The notes beneath the pieces are model-generated. The model saw nothing but the letters and a program-made list of their open reading frames with translations. It had not been told where the DNA came from and ran no database searches. The translations under genes and the position numbers were made by a program. Below, piece after piece: positions 18,227 through 27,399 of a stretch of 64,000 nucleotides of DNA (its first letter is position 1; every line of letters begins with the position of its first letter). The stretch spans positions 1,178,001-1,242,000 of the forward strand of contig NZ_LT960612.1 in assembly GCF_900233005.1 (NCBI RefSeq), given 5' to 3'. Source of the stretch: Vibrio tapetis subsp. tapetis (GTDB lineage: Bacteria > Pseudomonadota > Gammaproteobacteria > Enterobacterales > Vibrionaceae).

Positions 18227-19468
18227 TTAAGCGGTTACTTGCTGATGCAATTGAAGGTAACGATCACTATCACGATCGGACGGTTCGCATACCTGCAATA
18301 AGTCGTCGATAAAGTGCTGTAAAGCTCGGTATTCAATGGCTTTAACTTTCACTTGTTGTGCTTCGGAAAGCATGTGATACATAGTTGCAGCGCCAAAGTC
18401 ACCAAAAATGATGTTTGCTTGTGCATCAAATAAGGTGTTGTGGGCGTATAAATCGCCATGGCACACTTGGTTGCTGTGCAGGTGCTCAAATACTTCTTTC
18501 ATTTGAACCACCATTTTATCGATCTGCTCGATGGACAAGTGGAAGCCGTTAGGAAAGGTGTCTCGCGTACAACTTTGGAGGCTTGGCGGTAATCCTAGGT
18601 TAGCAAAATGCGCTGGGATTAAACTCATTATCAGAGCCAAATAGCCGTCTTCTTTTACTTGAGCCAAAGATTGTACAAGGCTTGGGTGATTGCCAACTTT
18701 TAAGCACGCTTGCAGTTCGTCTTCTGGATAGCCATCGCTGGTCACTTCACCCTTAAATACCTTTACGGCGATATCACACGGAAGTTGCGCTTGTTCTTCA
18801 AGCCATGTCGCTTTTGAAATGACACCAGACGCACCTTGACCAAGTACTTGCTCGAGTTGGTAACTCGTCGAGGCCACCTGTGGAACAGAGTCATTAAGAA
18901 TGTCTGACCGGCTAAACGGATTTCCCGAAAAAGCCAGCCACGCTAATTTAGGTAAACCAAGCAAGTGGTCTGGGCATTCCGTTAGTTGATTTGCAGAGAT
19001 TCTGACTAACTCTAAGTTATGCAGGTTCGATAAGTTTGCAGGTAAAGTGGTGAGTTTATTACCGGCAAGTGCCAGTTTTTGCATCCTTGGGCGTTCTCCC
19101 AAAGAGTTAGGCAGCATTTCCAATTCGTTATCGGTTAATATAAGCCAACGCAATTGCATGGGTAGCGAAGACTCTGAAACATGCTTAATTTGGTTAGACT
19201 TAAAGCCGACCATTTCTAAATTAGGACATTGACCTAACACTTCTGGAAGCGCTTCAAATAAGTTGTTTGAAGCAAAGATTATCTTAAGCTTTCGAAGCTG
19301 AATTAGCTCACTTGGCAAGCTAGATAACTGATTATTCGACAGATCGAGCACTTCCAGACTGTCAGCTAAAGACAATATCTCCATAGGAAAGTCGGTGAGG
19401 TTTTCAGAAATACTGAGGCGTTGAGTACCGACTAATTCACCGGATTTTAGCTGTGAGACTGTGTGCAA
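18227..19468 (-). CDS. leucine-rich-repeat protein fused to a Ser/Thr kinase domain
   Basis: 413 aa. Residues about 15-190 form seven or so LRRs of the LxxLxLsxNxLxxLP type (SLEVLDLSNNQLSSLPSELIQL, LRWLILTDNELEMLPNSLGE). Residues about 205-400 are a compact protein kinase: glycine loop GQGASG, IAVKVFKG (the Lys), hinge around LALIMSLIP, catalytic loop HGDLYAHN (HRD with Arg replaced by Gly) and GDFGAA (DFG). All catalytic residues are kept, so it should be active. No transmembrane segment or signal, hence cytosolic. Converges with viaA. Substrate unknown. Confidence 0.88.
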   Translation of the reverse strand: MHTVSQLKSGELVGTQRLSISENLTDFPMEILSLADSLEVLDLSNNQLSSLPSELIQLRKLKIIFASNNLFEALPEVLGQCPNLEMVGFKSNQIKHVSESSLPMQLRWLILTDNELEMLPNSLGERPRMQKLALAGNKLTTLPANLSNLHNLELVRISANQLTECPDHLLGLPKLAWLAFSGNPFSRSDILNDSVPQVASTSYQLEQVLGQGASGVISKATWLEEQAQLPCDIAVKVFKGEVTSDGYPEDELQACLKVGNHPSLVQSLAQVKEDGYLALIMSLIPAHFANLGLPPSLQSCTRDTFPNGFHLSIEQIDKMVVQMKEVFEHLHSNQVCHGDLYAHNTLFDAQANIIFGDFGAATMYHMLSEAQQVKVKAIEYRALQHFIDDLLQVCEPSDRDSDRYLQLHQQVTA

Positions 19469-19646
19469 AACGAGTTGTCCATGGTTAAGTTGAGTTAGAG
19501 CGGTCGCCAGTCTACAGGAACTTGTATCCTAAAGTCGACGCAATCCAGACCCTAATAAGGTTGTGCGGGTACAATTTTGCTAACTGAATAGGGCAAAATA
19601 AGTTAAAATAATCGGTCATTATTTTAGCTTTGAGCCTTTATTATTC

Positions 19647-20936
19647 ATGAGCACTGTTACAACGCCTACCACCTTTACTGAACTGGGCCTTATTTCCCCT
19701 TTGTTAGCACGACTAACGGAGCTGGAATACCAACAACCAACGCCTATTCAAGCGCAAGTTATCCCAAGTGTATTGGCTGGTCGAGACTTAATTGCAGGGG
19801 CAAATACTGGCTCAGGTAAAACGGCAACGTTTGCTCTGCCTATGTTGCAGCAGTTGCACGAACAAAAACTATCGAATGCTCGCACTGAGAAAGGAAACTA
19901 CGTTAGTGGTCTAATTTTAGTGCCTACGCGTGAACTCGCGAAACAAGTGGCTGACAGCATTAAATCTTACGCGGTGCATTTTAATGGCGCGATCAAAACC
20001 GTTTCTGTATTTGGTGGTGTTTCGGCAAACACACAAATGCTGGCCCTTCGTGGCGGCACCGATATTCTAGTCGCTACCCCAGGCCGACTACTTGATTTGA
20101 TTTCAAGTAATGCCGTTAAGCTGGACAGAGTAAAAACGTTAGTGCTAGATGAAGCAGACCGTATGTTAAGCCTAGGCTTTACTGAAGAATTATCTGAGTT
20201 ACTCGCCAAGCTGCCTAAGACGAAACAGACTCTGTTGTTTTCTGCGACTTTTCCTGAGCAAGTACAAGCGCTGACTCAAGAGCTGCTTAACGACCCTGTT
20301 GAAGTGCAATTACAAAGCACAGATACCAGCACTTTAGTTCAACGAGTGTTTACGGTTAATAAGGGTGAAAAAACAGCGGTTCTATCCCATCTGATCAACC
20401 AACATCAATGGCGTCAGGCGCTTATTTTTGTTAACGCGAAAAACAGCTGTGAACACTTAGCCGACAAACTGCACAAACGTGGGATCATTGCAGAAGTATT
20501 CCATGGAGATAAAGGCCAAGGTGCTCGTAGCCGAGTATTTGAAGCATTTAAAGCGGGTGAAATTGATGTTTTAATCGCAACGGACATCGCTGCACGTGGT
20601 TTAGACATCGAAAAACTTCCCGTTGTGATTAACTTTGATTTACCGAGAAGCCCTTCAGATTACATGCACCGAATTGGCCGAAGTGGTCGTGCAGGAGAGG
20701 TGGGACTGGCGTTATCTTTGATTGATCACGAAGATTACCACCACTTTAAAGTTATCGAGAAGAAAAACAAAGTGCGATTGGAGCGTGAGCAAGTTGCCGG
20801 TTTTGAAGTAGATGAAGCGGCGATTGCTGCACTGTTAGAGGCAACAAAACCAATGGCGGCACCAGAAGGTACTGGCAAGAAAAAACGTAAAAAGAAAGCG
20901 GCTAATAATGCGGACGTTTGGTTAAGAAATAACTAA
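19647..20936 (+). CDS. second DEAD-box RNA helicase, RhlE-type
   Basis: 429 aa with all helicase motifs: PTPIQAQVIPSVLAGRDL, Walker A ANTGSGKTAT, PTRELAKQV, TPGRLLD, DEAD (VLDEADRML), SAT (LLFSATF), ATDIAARGLDI and HRIGRSGRAG. It has a short basic tail (GKKKRKKKAANN). It differs clearly from the helicase at 12.4 kb (GSGKT rather than GTGKT, different linker), so the two are paralogues rather than a recent duplication. Monocistronic. Confidence 0.9.
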   Translation: MSTVTTPTTFTELGLISPLLARLTELEYQQPTPIQAQVIPSVLAGRDLIAGANTGSGKTATFALPMLQQLHEQKLSNARTEKGNYVSGLILVPTRELAKQVADSIKSYAVHFNGAIKTVSVFGGVSANTQMLALRGGTDILVATPGRLLDLISSNAVKLDRVKTLVLDEADRMLSLGFTEELSELLAKLPKTKQTLLFSATFPEQVQALTQELLNDPVEVQLQSTDTSTLVQRVFTVNKGEKTAVLSHLINQHQWRQALIFVNAKNSCEHLADKLHKRGIIAEVFHGDKGQGARSRVFEAFKAGEIDVLIATDIAARGLDIEKLPVVINFDLPRSPSDYMHRIGRSGRAGEVGLALSLIDHEDYHHFKVIEKKNKVRLEREQVAGFEVDEAAIAALLEATKPMAAPEGTGKKKRKKKAANNADVWLRNN

Positions 20937-20967
20937 ATAGAGACCTCGTTACACTAATGTTTAAGTT

Positions 20968-21005
20968 TAGCACTGGTATGTTTTTATAAAAACATGCCAG
21001 TGCTA
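20968..21005. terminator. 38-bp near-perfect inverted repeat between convergent genes
   Basis: Arms TAGCACTGGTATGTTTTTA and TAAAAACATGCCAGTGCTA touch each other and pair with a single G-T wobble. It has T and A runs at the tip. It lies between the helicase (+) and the acyltransferase remnant (-) and is best read as a bidirectional terminator. Confidence 0.7.
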
Positions 21006-21047
21006 TAAACTCGATTTAGAATATTCTATGGAGTAAGAGTTAACCGC

Positions 21048-22162
21048 CTACGACTTAATCTGTGATGATGAATGACTTGAAATAATATTCCGTGATTTTA
21101 TCGAGTTGAAAGGAATGCCATTAAATAAAAACTTAGTGATATTAAATCTCTTGACTATATATTGATGCGTAGTGAATGAAACTACACACGTTATACTGAC
21201 CATGAAAATATATTCAATATAAATATTTAAACTCACTTCTTTGAATATATAAAAATATTGAACGACAATAAGTGGTTCATGAAGTAAGTAGATAGTATAG
21301 TTTGCGTTCGAAAGTACTCTTATTTTGTCTGACTCTACGTTACCAATGAAATTTAATATCGATATAACACACAATACGAGTGGAAACCTTGATAATAACT
21401 CAAGGAAGTTCGGCCCAGTTTTCACGTCATACGACAGCACATCAAGAAGCGAAAAATAATATAAAGACATATATATTATGAAATAGAGGGGGGTAAGTCT
21501 AATTGATAGTATGGTAAATAGGTTTTTATTTGAGTGTTTTAGCGAAATTCCAATAACAAAATAGGCGTAAAAATACACTAATGGCGATAACGTTACAAAT
21601 ATAAAACGTTTGTTTATTAGGTCATTGAAGTTTGATCTAATGAAAACTGAAATGATTAGGAACGATAGGGCAAACATTAACAGGTTTGTGAGTGTTTTTT
21701 TTGAATTGGTTTTAATCGATTTGCATATCGGGCTTGAAATAATAAAATATATAATTAGATTGCCAAGAAACCATAGGTGTCCAAGCCAATCTCCTCTGGT
21801 CACGTATTTTAACCCTTGGCTAAATTCAAAGTTGTAGCTAATGTAATTCATACCACTATTTATTGTTATTCCAACAAATAGGAGTGGAGGTAAGATCCGA
21901 ATTACTCTATCTAAAACAAAGTTGGGTCGATTTTTTTCATGCAGTAAAGCGAAAAAAAGCCAGAAATTAGGTAGAATGCTTCCATTCGAAAAGAGTGAAG
22001 AAAATTACATACTAAAGTTATGAATTCAGAGGTCTCATTTGATGTTACCCGCCAGTCCTGTTGGGTAGCGTAGATCATTCCAGTATGGAAAAATATTCCT
22101 AGGATCATTAAAATAGCCCGGGCAAAGTCTAGTCCGTGTAATCTATTTGTAGAGTTGCTCAT
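21048..22162 (-). pseudogene. membrane acyltransferase (acyltransferase-3 family), frameshifted
   Basis: The N-terminal piece (MSNSTNRLHGLDFARAILMILGIFFHTGMI..., 83 aa) and the C-terminal piece (from MNYISYNFEFSQGL, 267 aa) join into one 371-aa protein if one base is added in a 7-nt homopolymer, either at 21952-21958 (T7 on the coding strand) or 21931-21937 (A7). The restored join reads ...FFFALLHEKNRPNFVLDR and continues VIRILPPLLFVGITINSG, as in this family (OpgC/OafA-like). About ten membrane helices; early Arg and His catalytic residues are present. It is the last gene of the exopolysaccharide region, probably decorating the polymer with acyl groups. Phase variation or error cannot be separated here. 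Confidence 0.8.
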
Positions 22163-22211
22163 TATAATCCTTTAAATTACGTAATAGAACAAAATAGAGT
22201 TCCTTTATTTT

Positions 22212-22655
22212 TTAGTTCAACTTTGCAGCCCAACTTTGAGCTGAAAAAGAAAGCGATGTATAGCACTGTTTAAAATGATGATATTCCTTTCTATATGGAT
22301 CTTGAATTGAGCTTTGTCCGATCCATTGACCGATTAGTATTGTTTTACTTCGGAACTGAGGTGTTATTTTTGAAATTTCTTCCGTTATTTCTGGAGACAT
22401 GGAGAGCACTAAATCGTATTTTTCAGCTAAAGCTTGGTTGTATTGCTGTGCTTGATGGCTCTCGATACTTAAGCCGTGCTCGACAGCGATCAGTTCTGAA
22501 TGAGTGTTGGCTGGATGCCCCGTAAATTGAAGGGCGTGTACATGAGTCCCTGCAGATGCAATGGTTAAATTAGGTAGATGCTTTTTAAATAAAGCTTCTG
22601 CAAGTGGGGAACGGCACACGTTGGCTGTGCATACTATAAGAATGGATTTATACAT
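22212..22655 (-). CDS. low-molecular-weight protein-tyrosine phosphatase (Wzb-like)
   Basis: 147 aa. The P-loop CTANVCRSPLAEALF (CX5R) is at residues 9-15 and the general-acid loop DPYRK is near residue 118. Such enzymes dephosphorylate the tyrosine autokinase that controls polysaccharide chain length, here presumably the Wzc-like protein encoded 11 kb upstream in the same cluster. It is unusual in sitting at the far end of the cluster rather than next to the kinase. Confidence 0.88.
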   Translation of the reverse strand: MYKSILIVCTANVCRSPLAEALFKKHLPNLTIASAGTHVHALQFTGHPANTHSELIAVEHGLSIESHQAQQYNQALAEKYDLVLSMSPEITEEISKITPQFRSKTILIGQWIGQSSIQDPYRKEYHHFKQCYTSLSFSAQSWAAKLN

Positions 22656-22708
22656 GATCTCTTACTTGGTTTAAATGGATTATTGGGCCAGTTTGACGAT
22701 GTGCCAGA

Positions 22709-23755
22709 TTAAACATTGCTTACTGCTGTTGGTTTCGAATCGATTGCTTTTACGGAGCGTCCTAACAATGCAATTTGAGGTACCCTGCTCATGCAGATGA
22801 GTCTTTCAGCAATGATAGGGCCAATTAATCCGATGACCATAGACAAAAAGAAAAGTATTTCAGTGTTGAATACCCCGACATTTAGAGACATAACTCTTGT
22901 CCCAGCAGTGAAGAATACATGGAAAAGGTAAATTGAATATGAATATGATCCAATCCATGCCAGGATATTAGACTTCCATTTTATTGAAAACAGAGCGATA
23001 CAAGAAAGATAACCAATGGTGAGTCCAAAAAGAGTACGTTTACTATAGGTCGGGATGAAATTAAAATATAATAAAATTGTGATTAATACCAATATTAGGC
23101 CTAGAGCATAACCTGTTGCTGGAGATAAATGGTTTTCAAATTTAAATCTTCGTACTCCCATGCCAAACAAAAAGAAAGGCATCAAATAGATGGCGCCAGA
23201 TATTGAAAAGTAACTAAAATATAAAGGAGATAGATAGACTATGGAAAAGAAAGCCAAGACCAAGAGGTACTTTACGGGTGTCGAGAATAATTTTAGTTTC
23301 TCACATAATACGACGCATAAAAATATCAAGAAAAGTGATTCTACGAACCAATAATGCGCCACAGGCATGATATGAATAAGTCTCCAATTTGTTATCGACG
23401 AATTGGAACCAGGCGCAATATATTGAACAGCGGCAAACAATGTGCCTATCGTTAACATTGGAAATATTAACCGGCGTATTTTCTTTGCTAGGAAGTTTCC
23501 TGCGCCCGAGGTGAATGGACGAATGGCATAAACCACCCCCGACAAAAAAGTAAAGAGAGGCATCCTTATATAGATTAATGAATCATTGACTTCTTTTAGC
23601 AGCCCATCTGAGAGCATCAATCCAACCTGTTGGTTAGAACCTATGATGTGATAGGCCACGAGTAACATACATGCGATGCCACGCAACGTGTTAAGTTCTA
23701 ATTTACTGCTGCTCATTGATAAACTCATTTTTTTGGCCGACTTTGGTACGCTCAT
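22709..23755 (-). CDS. acyltransferase-3 family membrane protein
   Basis: 348 aa (335-339 aa if started at the internal Mets at 23728 or 23716, which would shorten the 53-nt overlap with the upstream gene). It opens with LNTLRGIACMLLVAYHIIG, carrying the family's Arg and His, and has about ten membrane helices. It probably O-acylates the exopolysaccharide or its lipid-linked precursor at the inner membrane. It follows an O-antigen-ligase-family gene. Assignment is to family only; acyl donor and target are unknown. Confidence 0.8.
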   Translation of the reverse strand: MSVPKSAKKMSLSMSSSKLELNTLRGIACMLLVAYHIIGSNQQVGLMLSDGLLKEVNDSLIYIRMPLFTFLSGVVYAIRPFTSGAGNFLAKKIRRLIFPMLTIGTLFAAVQYIAPGSNSSITNWRLIHIMPVAHYWFVESLFLIFLCVVLCEKLKLFSTPVKYLLVLAFFSIVYLSPLYFSYFSISGAIYLMPFFLFGMGVRRFKFENHLSPATGYALGLILVLITILLYFNFIPTYSKRTLFGLTIGYLSCIALFSIKWKSNILAWIGSYSYSIYLFHVFFTAGTRVMSLNVGVFNTEILFFLSMVIGLIGPIIAERLICMSRVPQIALLGRSVKAIDSKPTAVSNV

Positions 23756-25109
23756 TTGGCAAGATAGAGACTGCGTGGGCTAAAAATAAAATAAATAGAA
23801 AGGTGACAGCATTCGCCATGGGTTGGAGGTTAAAGTCAACTGATATGTGAACTAGCATACCTACAATGGACATAGAGCATCCGATTGCTACCCCTTTCAT
23901 CATTTTGCTGTTTCTTGTTGACTGAACTCTTAGGGACTTGTACATCGCAAACGCGACGGCACATCCCAAAAGTAAAGTGGCAGGCACGCCGGCTTCAACA
24001 GCGAATTGAATGAACTCGTTATGGGCGTGATCATAAAATCCTACGTCGGCTTTAGAATAGCCAGGGAACACGGCGTAAAAGCTCGCCATGCCAGTTCCGG
24101 TTAAGGGAAAATCTCGAATGATATCCAAGCTCCAAGTAATGACTTGATCCCGGGATTCAGCGTCAAGTGATGTGCTGACAATGCGTTGCTTAACCTCGTT
24201 TAACCCAAATAAAATACCGACGATTATGGTGTCGATGGCCAACACACTAAATATGAGCGCGGTGAGTGCTTTTGGCTTTTGTTTATAGATGAACAGTGCC
24301 AATAGGCCGACGGTTGTCGTTGCGAAAAAGAAAGCGATATTTCCCATCCGAGAACGTGTCATCACCAAAGCGATAACCATAATAATGATGGCTAGGCGAA
24401 TGAACATCTTAGGGCTCAATATGCCACTCAATAATCTCTTGACTCTTAATATCCCACCACCAGAATCGCTGGTATGAAGTTGGGTAATGATCAAGCCAAC
24501 TCCCATGCATAAGCAGAGCATAAGATAATTCGCTAAGTGATTTTTGTAGACAAATGATCCCGTAGCAACTCCCTGTTCCGGGTAGCCAAAGACCAAGCTT
24601 TGTTCTAAGCCAAGTAACACAACAATGGCAGCATAAAACGCTTGAAATGTACCGCTGATAACAAGTGCAATCACGGCGTATTTTAGCCTTGAACTGCTAT
24701 TAACAAGTAAAATGGAATTGAACAGAAACAAGCAATAACAGATTCCTTTTACCAGTGCTGTTTGAGTGTGTGATGAGTCAAGCGAGAAGTAGGCGTGTTG
24801 GCTACCTGCTTCGGTATAGATATTCGTGGCGGTCGGAGAGAAGAACTCAACAAAGGCGAAGGGGAGCGGTATCGTTTGAATAAAGACCCAACACTGAAAA
24901 ATAGCGAAAGGGATCAACAAACTCGAAAATCTAGCTAGGTATTGCCATGGCAAGCGCCCCTTGTAGAAAGCTAGCAAGCCTAATACTTGCACAATTATCC
25001 AACTTTCAGCGATGAACCATGCCCATGAACGATTACTACCAAGTGGAATTGGCAACCAAATAAGCAGTGCCAGTAAACTGACAAATAAGAGACGTTCTAA
25101 TGTTCGCAT
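23703..25109 (-). CDS. O-antigen ligase / polymerase family membrane protein
   Basis: 468 aa with about 12 membrane helices and the large periplasmic loop of the Wzy/WaaL family. The loop contains the conserved GTGMASFYAVFPGY...YDHAHNEFIQFAVEAG (the H-x-E-x6-G region typical of RfaL/Wzy_C). A second member of the family (30733-31983) lies upstream in the cluster, so one may polymerise repeat units and the other transfer or ligate the chain. Preceded by a terminator, so it may have its own promoter. Confidence 0.8.
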   Translation of the reverse strand: MRTLERLLFVSLLALLIWLPIPLGSNRSWAWFIAESWIIVQVLGLLAFYKGRLPWQYLARFSSLLIPFAIFQCWVFIQTIPLPFAFVEFFSPTATNIYTEAGSQHAYFSLDSSHTQTALVKGICYCLFLFNSILLVNSSSRLKYAVIALVISGTFQAFYAAIVVLLGLEQSLVFGYPEQGVATGSFVYKNHLANYLMLCLCMGVGLIITQLHTSDSGGGILRVKRLLSGILSPKMFIRLAIIIMVIALVMTRSRMGNIAFFFATTTVGLLALFIYKQKPKALTALIFSVLAIDTIIVGILFGLNEVKQRIVSTSLDAESRDQVITWSLDIIRDFPLTGTGMASFYAVFPGYSKADVGFYDHAHNEFIQFAVEAGVPATLLLGCAVAFAMYKSLRVQSTRNSKMMKGVAIGCSMSIVGMLVHISVDFNLQPMANAVTFLFILFLAHAVSILPNERTKVGQKNEFINEQQ

Positions 25110-25140
25110 TTGTTATTTCTACTCTTTACATCTTGTCGCG

Positions 25141-25162
25141 AAAAATGCCCACCGGGGTGGGC
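25141..25162 (-). terminator. intrinsic terminator after the secreted repeat protein
   Basis: On the minus strand GCCCACC / GGTGGGC followed by ATTTTT. It separates the 25171-25782 gene from the O-antigen-ligase-family gene and divides the exopolysaccharide cluster into at least two transcripts. Confidence 0.8.
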
Positions 25163-25170
25163 GTAAGTTA

Positions 25171-25782
25171 TTAGTTTGGTGATACAACTCGAATACCACC
25201 ACCTCCATTTCCGCCAATAGATGGCGTTGCAGGTGGTGCAACCGATGCGATACGCGATATACCTGCAGCTGTTGCCTCTGCAATTCTTGTTGGATCTATT
25301 CCCGCCAACAGGGCGGCTGTGGTTATGGTTTCATTCTCTACTTCATTGTCACGTGCCAGTTGTGCAATTTGTTCGGCAAACTCTGGCATCGACTCCATAG
25401 CAGCCTGAATTATTTGCTCTGCGTTGTTTAAATCGGCAGAAAGTAGCGATGTGAATTGTGATAATGCTTGTTCTGGATTTAGCTCCTGTAAGGGTAATTC
25501 CTGGGCTATTTCAAGAGTTTCATCTTGGAGTTCTAATGTGGGTTGTGGGGTTGTTAGGTTTTCAACTTGCAACATTGCAGTAGGCTGCAGCGTATTAAGG
25601 TTTTTGGCCTGTAGCATTTGTGCCGATTGTTCTGTTTTAAGGCTTTCAGCTTCCAATGTTTCTATTCGCTGTGTCACCTTTAAACCGACAGCTATGACTG
25701 TCGGTTCTACTTGAACAGTGGTTGCGAAAGCACTGGGTATTGCTGCGAGTGCAAACGCGATCACTGGCGGAATAATGTTCAT
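25171..25782 (-). CDS. secreted protein with degenerate 12-15-residue repeats
   Basis: 203 aa from MNIIPPVIAFALAAIPSAFA, a type I signal peptide (the frame extends 23 codons upstream without signal character). Residues about 35-95 contain four or five imperfect repeats of the form (S/T)LxxxxLxTxQxxxMLQxxNL. A Gln/Glu-rich helical segment follows (LSADLNNAEQIIQAAMESMPEFAEQIAQLARDNE), and the C-terminus is glycine-rich (GGNGGGG). No known domain. Its location inside an exopolysaccharide cluster suggests a matrix or export-associated protein. Flanked by its own terminator. Confidence 0.65.
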   Translation of the reverse strand: MNIIPPVIAFALAAIPSAFATTVQVEPTVIAVGLKVTQRIETLEAESLKTEQSAQMLQAKNLNTLQPTAMLQVENLTTPQPTLELQDETLEIAQELPLQELNPEQALSQFTSLLSADLNNAEQIIQAAMESMPEFAEQIAQLARDNEVENETITTAALLAGIDPTRIAEATAAGISRIASVAPPATPSIGGNGGGGIRVVSPN

Positions 25783-25964
25783 TATTTCTATCCCTGAGTT
25801 GAACAGCAAATGAACGTAATAGCGCAAGTTCATCTGCCCTTTGAAGCTCAACGATGTTGAGCGAGTAACCTCCCTACTGGTTGCGCCAAATCATTGAGGA
25901 AGTATTTGCGAAGAGAACGCAAATTAGCTGTGTTCGTTTACTTAATAAATCGATATAGCGAATG

Positions 25965-26639
25965 TTATTGGCAAGAGGTGACCTGGATATTGTTGAATTT
26001 AAATAGGTTACACATTCGTTGAGCCGCCGGACTGTATTGGATCATATGATTGAGTTGAGACTTGTGCCGGTAGTTTTTATTAAACTTAAGTAACTGTATG
26101 GCGAGAGCAGCACGAGATTGTGGAAGGAGACTCTCCCAGCGCTCAAATCCATATTTTATCTGCATTAACTGTACTTTTGGATGCACAGGCCCATATTTAG
26201 CGGCCAAATCGATTTGTTGTTCGATCTCTTTATGGGGCGATTTTTCTAAGATGAGAATCTTGGCTTTCTCTACGTAAGTAATCGGCCAAGTTGGACGTCT
26301 TTGTGTGCTTTGTTCCAGCAACCAATTGCTTTCGATTACAGCCCCTACGCCTAAACTGAAGTTATTCCACTGTTGAAGTAAATGAATTAATTCATAGTGG
26401 TGAGCAGAACTTGGTTTGGAGTCAATCAGTTGTTGTGCCAAGACGTTTGCATTACTTAGAGCGTCATGGTGCTGGCTAGAGTTCATGTCATTTATTGTAT
26501 TGAGGCTAGTTGAAATAGCATTAGCATAGAGTGATGCTGAGAACTGTTCATAGGCTGTATACCATGTCATGGTAGCAATAACAGTAATGAGCGAGACGCC
26601 AGTGATATTGGCGAACTTGTATCGAATAAAACTGAACAT
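25965..26639 (-). CDS. membrane-anchored exopolysaccharide-cluster protein (VpsP-like position)
   Basis: 224 aa from MFSFIRYKFANITGVSLI; residues about 12-30 form a single N-terminal membrane helix. The rest is periplasmic and helical, with a tetratricopeptide-like feel (NANVLAQQLIDSKPSSAHHYELIHLLQQW, WPITYVEKAKILILEKSP). The longest frame begins 26 codons earlier, overlapping the wecG-like gene; the internal Met is 7 nt beyond that gene's stop and fits better. It occupies the place of vpsP in V. cholerae vps-II, but sequence identity was not tested. Confidence 0.6.
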   Translation of the reverse strand: MFSFIRYKFANITGVSLITVIATMTWYTAYEQFSASLYANAISTSLNTINDMNSSQHHDALSNANVLAQQLIDSKPSSAHHYELIHLLQQWNNFSLGVGAVIESNWLLEQSTQRRPTWPITYVEKAKILILEKSPHKEIEQQIDLAAKYGPVHPKVQLMQIKYGFERWESLLPQSRAALAIQLLKFNKNYRHKSQLNHMIQYSPAAQRMCNLFKFNNIQVTSCQ

Positions 26640-26646
26640 AACGTGA

Positions 26647-27399
26647 TTACTTGTTTGTGGGAAAATTACGGCGTAACGCTGCAATGAACAAGTGTGAAAA
26701 AAACACCGGAATGCCAATCACGTATCGGTTAAACATACGCTTAGGTTCGACAAATAAACGGTAAAGCCACTCCATTCCATTTTCGCGCATAAATTTTGGT
26801 GCTCTGGATGTTTTCCCTGCTTGGAAGTCAATGATCGCACCGCCGCAGATGACGAGTGTGGCGGTTGTTTCATTTTCAACAATCAGTCTGGCGACTTTCT
26901 CTTGTTTCGGCATCCCCATGGCGAGTAATACGACTTTTAGAGACTCAGGGCAGGCGTTGTCTTGATAATGTGTTAAGTATTCTTGGTTGTCTTTGAAACC
27001 GTCTAACAGCGTCACTTTCTGGTTAGGTAATAGCTTTTCTGTTCCTTTTGATAACCAGGGTTCTTGTGTACCGTAAACAAAAAATTGAGTTTGTTTGTTT
27101 AAGTTCAACGCTGACGTCATTATTTGAGGGATCAGATCGGTGCCATTTAGGTTTGCTTTTGGCTGGAACCCTGTCATTAAGCTAGCGATTTTTATTCCGA
27201 TACCATCTCTAAGTAAGTAGGATAGAGCGGAAAAGTCATTAAATAGCTGGTGGTTATCGATGATTAAGTTAAAACCATATTGGTTCAAAAATCCGAGAGA
27301 AATCGGCTTATTTGTTCTAAGAAGTTGTTGTATGAATCTACTCACATGATCATTTTCTAGATAATGAACTTGTCCTAAAATGTTATTTACCGTCATCAT
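26647..27399 (-). CDS. WecG/TagA/CpsF-family glycosyltransferase (GT26)
   Basis: About 250 aa. Diagnostic motifs: DGIGIKIASLMTG near residue 66, GMPKQE near residue 167, GGAIIDFQAGKTSRAPKFM, and NGMEWLYRLFVEPKRMFNRY at the end. These enzymes add a sugar such as ManNAc to a lipid-linked intermediate on the cytosolic face of the membrane. The start overlaps the end of the upstream glycosyltransferase by 4 nt (ATGA). Confidence 0.88.
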   Translation of the reverse strand: MMTVNNILGQVHYLENDHVSRFIQQLLRTNKPISLGFLNQYGFNLIIDNHQLFNDFSALSYLLRDGIGIKIASLMTGFQPKANLNGTDLIPQIMTSALNLNKQTQFFVYGTQEPWLSKGTEKLLPNQKVTLLDGFKDNQEYLTHYQDNACPESLKVVLLAMGMPKQEKVARLIVENETTATLVICGGAIIDFQAGKTSRAPKFMRENGMEWLYRLFVEPKRMFNRYVIGIPVFFSHLFIAALRRNFPTNK

